Shown here in pieces: positions 13,098-24,839 of a stretch of 64,000 nt of DNA. This DNA is from Bostrychus sinensis (taxonomy: Eukaryota; Chordata; Actinopteri; Gobiiformes; Eleotridae), in assembly GCA_020698575.1 (NCBI GenBank), contig CM036257.1, positions 20,537,520 through 20,601,519 on the forward strand, in the 5' to 3' direction. A program made the translations under genes and the position numbers. Position 1 is the stretch's first letter. Each line of letters opens with the position of its first letter. Below the pieces are notes generated by a model, which was not told the origin of the DNA, did no database searches, and was given only the letters and a program-made list of their open reading frames with translations.

Positions 13098-13526
13098 CTA
13101 GACTTTAGGGTTAACCCTGTGGTTTATGGCAAACTCATTGTGTCTCCACTGATGGAAGGGAGGACAAACCATTTCTGTACTGAGTTTATGAACACTTTGC
13201 GCATCCAAAGCAAAAGCACATATTTTAGCAACTTCTACCTTGTTCAAAGCGAGCCTCGTCATCACAGCGTGTGTTCTTGAATTGCACCAGCGCCTGTGGG
13301 GTGGGACCTCGGGGTAGGAGCTCTGAGGTATGTACTGCATGGGGCACAGGAAGCGAGTACCTGGGGGGTAGTCGTAGTAGTCAGGGGAAGTGCCTACAGG
13401 TCCAGGCCTAGGCAAGAAGAAGTCACCGCTACGGGCTTCATCTGAGGGGGGAGGATCGGGGCTACGTGTTTCCAGGGGAAGTGTAATAGTAGACAAAGTG
13501 TTGTTAGCAGCGTGAAACCAGCACAA
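13098..13526 (-). CDS. Unrecognised 142-codon open frame (possible isolated exon or relic)
   Basis: I do not recognise this protein. The middle part (13240-13480) is GC-rich within AT-rich surroundings and reads without a stop: rich in Pro, Tyr and Arg, with a GTSPDYYDYPPGTRFLCP stretch. A pyrimidine-run acceptor (CCTCCCCCCTCAG) precedes codon SDEAR at about 13445, and a donor-like AACAAG|GTAGAAG lies near 13240, so a single spliced exon on the minus strand is possible. A second frame of the same segment is also open (ALVQFKNTRCDDEARFEQ), which weakens any one reading. It could be a host exon, a decayed mobile-element frame or chance. Confidence 0.25.
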   Translation of the reverse strand: MCWFHAANNTLSTITLPLETRSPDPPPSDEARSGDFFLPRPGPVGTSPDYYDYPPGTRFLCPMQYIPQSSYPEVPPHRRWCNSRTHAVMTRLALNKVEVAKICAFALDAQSVHKLSTEMVCPPFHQWRHNEFAINHRVNPKV

Positions 13527-14020
13527 GACTACTGGTAAAAAGGCAAAGACTGAGTTTAAAGAGAAGGATATATGACAAAATATGAATGCTTTTGTTCAAA
13601 AGAAAATTTGCGGTGACCTTATCAGATTAATGGAAAATTAAGAGCATGTTTTTTCTTTTCATATTTTAATCAGCCTATGCAAGAAGAAATTCAGACAATG
13701 TAAAGGATTAAAGTAATGTTGTGTAAAAGAAATTATAGCATTACACTTGTTAAATGAAAATCCTATTATGTTTGCAGTAGGGGCTCCCCAAATAGTAGAA
13801 AACTAGTACATCATAGTTCCCATTTTCCTGCCATTTGTATTCTTTGGTCACTTTCTTAAAACTACAAGTATACACAGTTCATGGTTTCACTAAGATCCCT
13901 TTTTATGTTACACAACACTGTAAGAGCAAATCTATTTAGCAAAAGAATGAAAAATATACCTTACAAAGTACCATGTATGGTATTTTAAGAGTCTTCCATC
14001 TAAAGACTTTTAGGCACAGT

Positions 14021-14627
14021 GGTGGAATGTAACAAAGTGAAAGTACTTAGTTACTTTACTTAAAGGTACTAGAAGCAGCATGCGCTCGTACTGCAGTCTA
14101 AATCAAACCAATGGTTTGTGGGTTTCCAGTCTTTCCGCTTTCTAATTGGACGATCGGCAATGCAGTTTTAGAACCAAAACAAAAAATGCAAACATAAACA
14201 ACCTGGGCATTATGTTAATTTTGATTTTATTTTATTGTGAATAAATCAGCTGTACTATTGTTATCAGTAAAACTCTTGTAATATTTTATTTAAACATGTT
14301 TACATCATATCTGAGGAAACATGCATCATTTTAATGAAATATTTAAAAAAATATATTGCTCACAGCACCTTTAAGTGCAGTTTTCATTTGTATTAAATAC
14401 TTATACTTAAATATTTTACAAGGGGCCCTTTTACTTTTACTCATTACATTTTAAAGCAAGTTGTACTCCCCTACAATTTTTAATTGGTTTGAAGTAAGTA
14501 TTTTGACTTTTATTAAATATTATTTGTTAAAAATAAAATAAAACAGTCAATCTTAGTCTTAAGTAAGCTTTCATTCCTTTATCTGTACTTTTACTTAAGA
14601 AATTGAGTACTTCCTCCACCACTGTCG
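14021..14627. mobile_element. MITE copy with CAGTGGTGGA ends, itself containing a second insertion
   Basis: Starts CACAGTGGTGGAATGTAAC and ends TACTTCCTCCACCACTG, inverted ends of the same family as at 55738. An inner block at 14060-14375 has its own inverted ends (TTAAAGGTACTAGAAGC and GCTCACAGCACCTTTAA). Confidence 0.8.
14060..14375. mobile_element. Nested TTAAAGGT-ended element
   Basis: Inverted TTAAAGGTRCT ends lie inside the larger MITE. Its interior (TCTTTCCGCTTTC, AAACATAAACAAC, ACATGTTTACATCATAT) is shared with sequence at 9330-9545, so this is a dispersed family. Confidence 0.65.
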
Positions 14628-14639
14628 ACACCTAATTAA

Positions 14640-14762
14640 GTGTTTTACCCACAAACTACTATTACTATCATGACTAATACTACTACTACTGCAAATATGT
14701 TGGGGTATAGGCCAACTCTTATTTTTTACCAAAAACTAAGCTATTACTATTATAACTACTTT

Positions 14763-14826
<64 letters not shown>

Positions 14827-14900
14827 GCAGCTGCCAATTTGTTGTGTTGTATTGCAGGCCAAGTCTTAATGTTCACCCAAAAACTATTACTCTTAATACG
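14640..14900 (+). repeat. Composite ACT repeat, locus 2
   Basis: Unit copies CAAATATGTTGGGGTATAGG and CTGCCAATTTGTTGTG...GTTCACCCAAAAACTATTAC flank a pure (CTA)20-like tract at 14764-14826. A further (CTA)n tract lies at 15122-15170. Confidence 0.75.
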
Positions 14901-15275
14901 CATTACTATCTATATTACTATTTACATCACTGGAACTACTACTACCCCTGCTACTCATTCAGTTTGAGACTTAAAAATCAAAAAACTTTTAAAATCTCAA
15001 AAGTATATTTGCAGTTATGGCAGGGTCGTTATCATGGAAAACCAGAAGAGGGGGCACTATGGGCAGCAATGACCGAGTGCTACTTCTTATATCATTATGT
15101 TTTACTGCAAATACTACTGAAACAGCTACTACTACTGCTACTACTACTACTACTACTTCTGCTGCTACTTACTAATTTTGAGACTTTAAAATCAGGCAGG
15201 CTTGTTATCATGGGTAAGATGAGGGGGCACCAGGGGCAGCGAGGAGGCCTGGATGAGGGGAATTGGCGTGGGGTG

Positions 15276-15356
15276 AAGTCTGGGGGGGTGGGGGGGTGGG
15301 AGGGGTGAGTGCTGGTGCTCAGGGTGCGAAGGGAGGGGGGTGAGGGGAGGGGGGTA
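15276..15356 (+). other. G-run tract, G-quadruplex potential
   Basis: Runs of 4 to 7 G separated by short loops (TGGGGGGGTGGGGGGGTGGG at 15281-15300, further GGAGGGGGG runs to 15352). The layout meets the usual G4 pattern on the plus strand. Confidence 0.6.
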
Positions 15357-16840
15357 TCAGTGGGGAATGGTGTCAGCTGCAGAGGCAGAAGGGAAAGCCG
15401 ACATCTTAATAAAACAGCCTCGGGCTAAATCCCATTAAAGGGCTCAGAGCCTGTTACCACTGCTGGCCAGGTAACACACAGAGCGCATACACAGGAATAC
15501 ATTATATATGGATCCGTGTGTCCGTCTCTCTGTCTGCTTCTGTCTGTCCATGTGTGGGGGTCTTTCTTTGTGCTGCCGGTTTGGTCTATGGGTATAGTTT
15601 CACCATCTGACCATCGAGATACTCCAAATAACACAATACAAGCGCTCGGGCCAGATGTATTGTTGTTGACGGAGTGCATTTTGTTCACAAGGAGTCTGTC
15701 TGCGTCAGTCTTTAAGTCTTTTCTGATGAAAATGAAGAGCAGTGATGAGAGTGGATGGTAAATCTCAGCTTGTATCTTCCATGAATCGGTATCACATCAA
15801 TAAATAGTCATAAAGCACACACCATATAGACAGAGACATAACATCTCAGCATGGCCTTAGCAAGAAAACATTCCTCTGTTTCACTGGCATGTATTGGCAA
15901 AGAGTTAATAAAATACTATCACATATATTATTATCCATTCAAACCAAAGTAACAGTGTAAATTAAGATGGTATAAGCTATAAGAGGTTATTGATCTGTTT
16001 ATAAAAAAAAATGTCATGTGTCACCACTACTTGAATTGGAAATGTCCCATCAGAGGTCACCTATTTGGTCATATTCTTTCCTTTGGCCTAATGAGCCACA
16101 TGAGTCTTGAGGGGTACAGACAGTGGTCCATCAGTGCCCCACTTTAGAGCACCCCCTAGTGGCGGCACATCTGTTGAGTATGTCACTGTATGAGCACTCT
16201 GGCACTGCACAATTACTTGAAATGTTTTCCAGTTTTAATGTTATTGAGATGATGATAAGTGTTTACAGTGTCAGTTTAAAAGCAAGATTGTTTCTTTGCT
16301 AAATATTTTTAAAATCTGTGATGTTGTCAATACTGTTTCTCTTCTTCCTGCATTTTATGTCTATTAATTCTAACTTATTTACACTCCAGATAGTGTGTTG
16401 TATATGTCCCAGAACAGCAGGCTTACCCATGTTATGTTGGACTACAGGTAAAAAAATAAGATAGGAGGTGGTAGTTTGAGAGGTGCAAAAGGCCTATTAT
16501 GTTATGCACAGTGCAGAGAAGTGTTACAGATGAGCAGTGGAGGAGCTTTGTGAACGATGGCACTCCTCCCTGGAGCACTACACACGCCTGTATGTTGAAC
16601 AGTATCTAAACTGTCCTCTGAGTTTTCATCTGCACACACACTTCTGTGATTTTGGGCTGGGATCCAAGTGCTGCACTGGCCCAAATGAAACACACACTTA
16701 CACACTCCCTCTCTCAAAGTGGGGGGAGATCAATATGAAAGAGGAATCTATATGTCCCAAAGTTGAAGTTCAGCCCGTGTCTGACAGAACACACAAGTTC
16801 CTGTTGTAGTAAACTATTGTTTTGACAGGATGTCACTTCA
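15350..16840. other. Gene-free stretch
   Basis: Mixed composition, short chance frames, no clear repeats. Confidence 0.45.
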
Positions 16841-16939
16841 GTTCTGCAGAGTGTGTGTGAGAGCTCCGAGTGCCGCGCGCCGCCTCTTTATCTCAGGCCT
16901 AAGGCTACTGTCACTGAGCCGGGGGGAAGTGGGCGAGCC

Positions 16940-16980
16940 AGGCAGGCAGACAGAGAGGGAGAGAGAGAGAGAGAAGCAGC
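16940..16980 (+). repeat. (GA)n tract in GC-richer island
   Basis: GAGAGGGAGAGAGAGAGAGA-type run inside 16840-17290, which is GC-richer than its flanks and may be regulatory. Confidence 0.75.
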
Positions 16981-17879
16981 GAGGTAAAGGCGCACAGGCA
17001 GGGAAATAGGGAGGAAAAAGGCTGAGATAATTCACTTGTCAGCTGCCTGATGAAATGCCATTTTAACTGAAGCTGCTAATAGGAGCATTACGGGGGTTCG
17101 GCAGGCGCAGACAGCTCAGTGAGAGTGTAGTGTGTGTCTGTGTGCAGAGTGTGCCCATACCAGTGCACTTCTCCTCCGCTCTTCATACAAACTCTGTGAG
17201 CAGGATATCACTTTCCTAATACTGCTCCATCACTGGGCCAGACTACACTTCCACCTGCTGCATCTCGCGCACTAATGAGTCCTAATATGTCAACATGTGA
17301 CATACTGTGTAACAGTTCAGAAACTTTCCACTAGTCCATGGGCCGACATGTGGACCAGAGGGGCTTCATCTCTTAATAAGGAGAAGTTTTCAAAATTGAC
17401 CAGATATCCACCAATAACATCATATATTTGAGTGTTTGCGGCTTAAATGTCAAAAGTTATTTGACTATAGTCTTTCAGTGCCGCCTGGTGTACGTCTGTT
17501 CACTTTTCAGGAAAAAGTTTTACAAATTCAGGTATCCTGTGTGATTTGTAAATATACAGGGCAATGTAAATAATTCTAGTTTAGGTCAATGTAAAAGAAC
17601 TAAGATGATGATTCTTTCTTTTTAGCTAATGACATTATTTTGATTTTATGTTTTGCTTCTCTGTAAATATTTTTGTGAGCAGTAAATGTAATTCTGACAA
17701 AATATTGAGAAACTGGGCAAAGATGAAAAAGACCAACATAATGAAAACATTGTATGATCTTCCCAGAGAAAGTAAAGTTTAAACAAGGGGCACTTTTATG
17801 ACCTACCTCACATAAACCAACCAAGCAGCCTATCTTTCTGTTAATATAAAATGCAAGATAACATTAAAAATAAGCAATT

Positions 17880-18022
17880 ATGTATTACTTAAGTATAACT
17901 AAATAAGTAATGTAAACTTTCTAATACTTTTGAAATACTACTTCTACCACTTTTTCATGTTCAAGTAAAAGTATATGGAACAATTTTATAAAAAAAATAC
18001 TTAAGTAACCATATGTCAGCAC
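17880..18022. mobile_element. Short MITE relic
   Basis: TTACTTAAGTATAACTA, ACTACTTCTACCACTT and CAAGTAAAAGTATATGG match the end sequences of the GTGGTGGA MITE family. Confidence 0.45.
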
Positions 18023-18399
18023 TTTCATACCTGTTTATGTTATTGTCAATTTCTGTACATTTTATGGTGCGTCTGATTTCATGCAATAGAAGCTAATGCA
18101 GCATCATGAACCATCTCTAGATGCTGTCCAGAAGCATTAGTTTTTTCAAAGGGCCATCTAAGACACCCAGAGCACTCAGACACTCACTCACAGGGATAGG
18201 GTTAAGAGAGCCCCGAGGCCAAGTGATTTACGCAAGAATAACCTCAATACTACTGTCTGAATACTCACTGTCTGCCTCTGCATCTCCTTCTGCATGTGTG
18301 TGCGCATGAGACTGTACAAATGTGGGCCTCTCAGCGTGGGGCCTCTCCAGTAAAAACAATACACTTTAGTACGTTTACACATACTGTCCTGTCTGTACT

Positions 18400-18520
18400 T
18401 AACAGCAAATATGTTGTGATGTTGGCCTATACTTGAAGTTCGTCCCCAGAAAAAAACTATTATTACTTCTACTTATAATTTTTACAGCTACTACTATGAG
18501 TACTACTTATGTTGTTGTTG

Positions 18521-18572
<52 letters not shown>

Positions 18573-18800
18573 TACTACTACTACTACTACTATGCTACAA
18601 TTATTTATATTATTGTTTTCATTACTGCAGTTATTAGTACTACTTATATTATTGTTACTACTACTGCTAATATATTGTGACATAGGCCTTCAATGTTCAC
18701 CAAAAACTAAGCTATTACTTACATTACTACTTGTACTACTACTGCTGCTACTCACTCATGTGGAGACATAGATTTAATTATAGTATTACTACTACTACTG
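18400..18800 (+). repeat. Composite ACT/ATT repeat, locus 3
   Basis: Unit copies AGCAAATATGTTGTGATG (18402) and GCTAATATATTGTGACATAGG (18666) bracket (GTT)n-(ATT)n-(ACT)n at 18508-18593. The 112-codon frame across it is poly-Leu/Ile/Thr low complexity. Confidence 0.75.
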
Positions 18801-18939
18801 CAACTACCTATTTGTACTTCATAATTTGGCAAAATATACTAGCTTATTTTTTCTTTTATTTATTTTGTGTTTATGTATTACAACATATTTACAACACACA
18901 AGGTTACACTCAATCCTTTTCAAGCATGTTAAATTAAAT

Positions 18940-20530
18940 TGCTGTCTGTTGTTTTTCTAGGTATTGTTTATTCATTTGTCAAGATTACATGTTCTAAATA
19001 AACACTGTAAACAAAACATACACATATTTCTCTTTACTAAATTGTTTCTAATGTATTTATAAGTTGGAACGACTTTTATTTTGATAGGACCTGAACACAT
19101 TAAAGCCATCTTATCCTAAAACAACTTGACCTCTTGTCTCTCCGTGGTTACATTTGACCAATTAAAAGTAAGTTACACTGGTTTAGTGTGTGAAGAGCCT
19201 GAACGCCATCTAGTGGTTGCAACAGGAATTCGGGTTTTTTCCCTCCTGTAAAGTGGAGAAAGCTGAGAGATCATAGGTCAGAGAGGGAGCAACTTCCATG
19301 TCAACAGCACCCCCTGCAGGTCAATGTGGAATGCTTTAGTGCGTCCTATGTTTCTGATGTGAAGGATTTTGGGAGAGTGGCCTGTGTTAGGGAGAGGGTT
19401 GAGCTGTTTGTGTTCTGACACTGGGTCCAAATCTCAGTGTATAAAAAAAACAATTTTCGGGTCTTTTTTTATAGATAAAGCCCAAATGTCTCTAACTTAT
19501 ACCGGTGGAATAAGTGCAATAGTTCATTTTATTTTAGTTGAATTAGGACAGTGCACATTCATGCCGTAATTAGTATAATAGCTATTGTATTAAATATAGT
19601 CCTACGCTATTGTACATTACTGTCCCCTCTAGTTAATGCTCTAATGTTTATTTTTTATGTATAAAGTCCCTAAATGGTGGCGGGGCAAGCCCATTCAAAA
19701 CTTTAAAAACAAGGCAGATATCCGAAAACATCTGATAACTGTCAAGGTCTGAAATATTATACTTACTTAGGAGAATACAGTGATGGAAATGTATAGGCTT
19801 CCTGTCTACAGTTCAATGTTTTCTTGAAGACAGACATGCCGGGTTTTATTAAGGTGCTCTCTGTATGAGACCAGGTTGTATAACAGTAAGTTATGTGAGT
19901 AAATATCATTGCATGCATATAAGGCTTTGCTGGCTCAATAGTAAGAAAAGGCCTTATATGTTGGAAAATTCACAAGTTAAATGTTATAACATTTGAGAGG
20001 TTTAATGACTAGTTAAAGTAAATGAAGTTGAATAAAAATGTATATAATATTTTTAAGTGTTAAATGTACGTATAAATAATAATTCAACTCAAAATGTTGC
20101 ATATTGTAAGGACAAATATGTTTATTCTTAAGTAATAGGTCTGAATTATGTAACTTTGCGCTTGCCAGCCCTGAATGCATTTCTGTAGTGACAAAAAATT
20201 AGAATATAGATTAATCCATCCCATCATTATTTCAAACAGTCCAACAAAAAAAAAGTCTATTTGAGACACAACATTGCTCTTAACATTTACAAAAGATTCT
20301 TATGCCATTATATATTATGCACAGCACAGAGGAAATGAACCTGAATGAAAAAAAACTCTGTATTTTATATATCTATTTTTCAGTATACTATTAATATTGT
20401 TTTTAATATATTGTTTGCCTTATGAACATTAAATTGTGCATATAGCTTGTGCTACAGTAGTTCATGACTCCATCTAGAGGTACAAATTAACATAACAGTC
20501 TGCCCTTGTCAGCACTTGTTGAGTGAGTCA
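18940..20530. other. AT-rich gene-free stretch
   Basis: I see no gene, no repeat with clear ends and no RNA here. Confidence 0.5.
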
Positions 20531-20533
20531 GAG

Positions 20534-20600
20534 TGAATCCACAAACATCACTGGCCAGTGCACTTTGTTCAGGTCCCAAGCCTGGATAAATAACCCCCCC
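20534..20600 (+). mobile_element. SINE family A fragment
   Basis: GGCCAGTGCACTTTGTTC and GTCCCAAGCCTGGATAAAT. Confidence 0.6.
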
Positions 20601-20819
20601 CCCCCCACAATCACAGCACACTTAGAGGCAGACGATTTGCTGTGGCGACCCTGGAAGGAGAAAAGCCAGGCCTGCTCCCAAACGCGACCAATACTTTCAG
20701 GACAGTTTGAGATATAAATATAGATATTTAATGAACCTATATTGTCATTACTGCACACAACAGCCTGAACTAAATATTAATAAATGTCCGTTTTCTGCAG
20801 AACCGCTCGAATTTCAAAA

Positions 20820-21720
20820 TGGCCGAGACAGTGAATAGTGTGAGGAGTGCTCCCTGGCGCCACATTAATGTCCCAGTGGTCATCAGCATTCGGAGGGAGA
20901 GGAGAAAACAGGGACATGGCACGGGCCCTTCAGTCTCTCAGAGCGCTGGAGCGGGGGCCCGTGGAGACTGACATGTGCACACTCCTCACACACACACACA
21001 CGCACATATACACACACACCTATAGTCGGATAGAAACCTGGTCGTATCTATGTGTGTCTGTCAGTGTGGCACCTCTGCTGTGGATCTCCTAATTTAGCCT
21101 CTAGAGAGCTGAGACGTCGCAGTGTCAATCTCACCTCGGCGCTTTTTTCCCCACTTAACTTTTTAACCGAGTTTCCTCCACTTTGCAATCCTCTGTATTT
21201 ATAGCCTGCCAAGCCTGGAGCATCCACAACGCCTCCTGTCTCTGTCTGTATCTATCTATGTGTATGTGTGTGTGTATGTGTGCGCACGTTATTTACCAAA
21301 CATTAAAAGTCTTTGTGTCTTTTGCGGCAGCTGTTGATATTGTGAGGTTAGGGGTTTGGTATTTCAGTCAATTTCCACAGAGACAAAGATGAAGCGAGAC
21401 AGAGGAAGTGGTTGGAAATCGCTGGAGGAAGAAGACGGAGGAGCTGCTGGTGGTGGTGCAGGGGTTTTTGAAGGGGGGCAGACAGAGGAGCGGTGTGTGA
21501 GAGAGAGGGAGAGACACTTCGGGCTGGGGCGAGCTGCTCTGAGACTAATTAAGGTGAGGGCAGTGGCACAGACGAGGTAATGATGAAGAGAAAGGATTTA
21601 CCTCCTCCATGCGTTTGGACAAAGACCCAGCAGTTCACCGCACTGTCAGTCAGAGCCTCACCTCTCCCCCGCCAACTCCTCCTCAGCCCCTCTTCATCCA
21701 CCTGCTAGGGTTTGGTCCCT
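20820..21720. other. GC-richer non-coding island
   Basis: Contains (CA)n at 20988-21005 and purine-rich 21390-21500. No supported gene. Confidence 0.3.
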
Positions 21721-22139
21721 ATATGTCCTCTGATATTTCTACACCTTTATAATGGGCTTAAACCAGTTTACTCAAAACAAAGGCAGAAATGTCACAATTA
21801 AACATGTGTCTATACTGAGTGCAAGGAATTCATATACTGTTTAATGAACAGTCTGTGTTTATGATGACTGCATGGGACACCAGTTTTCAGACAATGACTG
21901 CTTGTCTTTTTTGGGACACATCTTTGGGACACAAACATGTGTCCCAAAAATGTTAAGTTGTCATCTGTGTCAGCATTTCTGCGCGATGAAGCACAGTTTT
22001 AGAAGTTGCTATTAGTTAAGTTATTGTCCACATAGAAAAACTTCTTTGCATTTGACACATACATCCCGCTTGGAAAATCTGTCAGGAGTACCATGTTTTG
22101 AGGTTGATGGGGAAAATCGGAAAACGCACCCAAGCACCA

Positions 22140-22312
22140 CAGTGTAGCTCAGTTGGTGAAGCTGCAGCACATATACAGGTCAACTACAGCCTGCCTCGGT
22201 GATGTGGGTTCAAGTCTGGACTCCAATATTTGCCGAGTGTCTCCCTTTTTCTCCTCCATGATTTCCTGTCACTTCTACACTGCCTAGCCAATAAACCATA
22301 AATATATAAACA
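22140..22312 (+). mobile_element. tRNA-derived SINE, family B
   Basis: Box A-like TAGCTCAGTTGGTGAAG, box B-like GGGTTCAAGTC, then CTCCATGATTTCCTGTC and CCAATAAACC. Confidence 0.7.
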
Positions 22313-22799
22313 CCCAAGCACATGAAAAACATGCTCCCATGCAGAAAGGCCTATGTTAATTGCATGAAGAAAAAAACTACGTCTGAATAGTTTACGTCAT
22401 CAGTGCAGCAAAAATGAAGTCCATCCTGAAACTGGAATGTTTTTGAACCAAGGAGTAACCTTACCACATTTGTAGACATGCAAATCTTTAAAGCAGTGAG
22501 ATGCTTTCTTTTAGAAGTACGCTCTTCTAGTACAGTGTCAGTAATACTGCAAATATCCTTTGCCTCGTCTTTATTTTGGTTTGATGTGTAACATGTGGTT
22601 GAAGTTTAATTTACACATGTAGATTACTGCAGAAAAATGTACTTATACTGATTCAAAGTGGCTTGTAGTTGCTACTGTTCATTTGGCAGGACACTTTTTT
22701 CCAACAAATAATACAAATGACCAAGTTTGTAACCAAATCAGAATGTCTTTTTGGCATTTCCGTGACTTTTTACATCAGAAAGTGAAGAGCGATGAGGAT

Positions 22800-22915
22800 T
22801 GTGGAGAATGACATACAGCTAATGGTTCAGGAAGCAGAGGCCCAAACCAGGGACTTGCTGCTCAGGGCACTGGGGCCCATGTGGTCCCCTCCCTAACCAC
22901 TGGGCTGTCAGGTTA
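22800..22915 (-). mobile_element. SINE family B, reverse copy
   Basis: Minus reading: AGCCCAGTGGTTAGGGAG, CCCTGGTTTGGGCCTC, GTATGTCATTC, in the order of a tRNA head followed by body. Confidence 0.55.
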
Positions 22916-23061
22916 ACCCCAAACCTCAGACAACATGCAGTAATAGTCCTTATAGGCCCTTTAAGCTATAATTCAAGTGTGTCTGAGCTATAGGCACTGG
23001 GCTGTTTGTCATTTTGAGCTAACAGATTTGGAAACTGCCTCTTAAGTTTCAAAAGACAAGT

Positions 23062-23372
23062 TACACTGATCAGGCATACTGACAGATGAAGTGAATAACA
23101 CAGATTAGCTCTACATCACAGCCTTGTTAGTGGGTGAGATATGTCAGGCAGCAAGTGAACATTTTGTCCTCAAAGTTGATGTGTTAGAAGCAGGAAAAAT
23201 GGGCAAGTGTAAGGATTTAAGCGAGTTTGACAAGGGCCAAATTGTCATAGCTAGATGATTTACTGAAGAAGTTCATGATGGTTCTGATAAAAAGGTGTCA
23301 GAATACACAGTGCATCACAGTTTGTTGCATATGAGGCTACATATTAGGCAGGTAGTCATAATGTTATGTTGT
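23062..23372 (+). mobile_element. Internally deleted Tc1/mariner element
   Basis: At 23199 a frame starts MGKCKDLSEFDKGQIVIAR, the N-terminus of a common fish Tc1-like transposase. Within 20 codons it jumps to a later part, EEVHDGSDKKVSEYTVHHSLLHM, from which the intervening ~65 codons are missing. The right end GTAGTCATAATGTTATG matches the inverted end of that family. It is a deletion derivative, not functional. Confidence 0.85.
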
Positions 23373-24049
23373 ATCTCTTTTTTTTTACTGGAAGCAAGTG
23401 TTAAATGCTCCACAACAGAATTTACTTGGACATTACTTCTTACAAGTCACAATCAGTCTTCTATTTTTCTCTCAACAAACTTGTATTATGAAGTTGCTCA
23501 ATCACCAAACTTTGGGTTCCTGAACTATCTGAAAGTCCCTTGTTGATTGATTATTGTGCTTGCTCAGCAGTGTGTCAGCTGCTGCCTGCTGCCCACCCAT
23601 CTCCATTCAGCTGTCTGCTTTTCCGTGATGGCCATTTTGAGCAATGTAGGGGTTTTGTCAATCATGTTTTCGTTTGTCCAAACCTAAAATATAGACCAAC
23701 AACACCCATAACCAACGACCATTTACTGTGGGTGACTAAACTTGTATTATTTTAATGGTTCAGTCCAAAAGAATAATGTAAAAGTATAAAAGTCTGAAAA
23801 ACATGTTATTCACCATGTATTATCTTTCTTAAACAATTGCCTCAACAGGAAAGGTGCTATCTTGCTCAAATTAACATAAAATGATCAGCTATATAAGCGT
23901 CATACATTTAGTCATAATTTTTACCAACTATTATGAAGGTTATCAAAGATGCTTAGATTAGTTGGCAGGATGAAACTAGTAAAAAAAAAGACACAGATTT
24001 TTTGTAAAAGCAATTTGATCTGCCAGTTCACCTATACATGCATGCAGGG

Positions 24050-24435
24050 GTGTTTTAACCATTTGAAATTTAGGGTGCTGTGGTCCTTGTAAGCAAAAAA
24101 AGAAACAAACAAAAGAAACATATGGCACTGAATAAAATATTAAACATTATACAGATGTAATTTCTTGTATTATGGACCCTTTTATAAAGTGTGAGTAGGA
24201 CTATGGTTGCTACAGTGACTTGTTTCTGACCCCTAATCACACATTTAAAAGTTAAGGTAGGGAGCTGAAAGATATCAGTGGTACGGTATAGTGTTTTAAA
24301 CCTTATGTTCCCCTATGAATTAATATTGATACTGTATATTCTTGCAATCACATAGCCACTGGGTTACATTTAGGGGTGCTGGAACTCAACTTAGGGGTGC
24401 TGTAGCTCCCCTAAAAATGGTCTAGCTACGCCTTT
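24050..24435. repeat. Decayed DNA-element-like repeat
   Basis: Ends with GGGGTGCTGTAGCTCCCC and GGTCTAGCTACGCC, phrasing common at the termini of fish DNA elements. Left end TTTAGGGTGCTGTGG is a partial match. Confidence 0.35.
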
Positions 24436-24839
24436 GCATGCATGTCTTTGGATGATGAGAGGAAGCCATTTTCCATAGCATTGCGTAGTGGGCACACGAC
24501 CTTTTTGCTGTGAGGTAGGTGCTAAATACTCTGCCACACTCATCAATAAGAAAAACATACAAAAAATGTGTTTAGTACCAAATGCAAAAGGAAAAAAAAA
24601 AGTTTGCCTTGTAAGTCCCATAATGGAGAGTATAACTATAGTCATGTTATAGGCCAGATATGTGTTTTTTGTTTAAAGCTAAAGAAAATGGCTTCAGAAG
24701 TATGACTACTGTCGACTATAATGAAGACTGAATGCATGAGGACACCGCTACATACATCACGGTACAGGAACAGCCCCTTAACAAAAGGAACGATTTATAG
24801 CAAAACATGGAGCTTCAAACTTTGACCTTTTTGTTTTCC

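Noticed and set aside
14640..15308. 222-codon open frame rich in Tyr and Leu
   Set aside because: Translation of (ACT)n arrays and the G-rich tract; low complexity.
18433..18771. 112-codon Leu/Ile/Thr frame
   Set aside because: Translation of (ATT)n/(ACT)n microsatellite.
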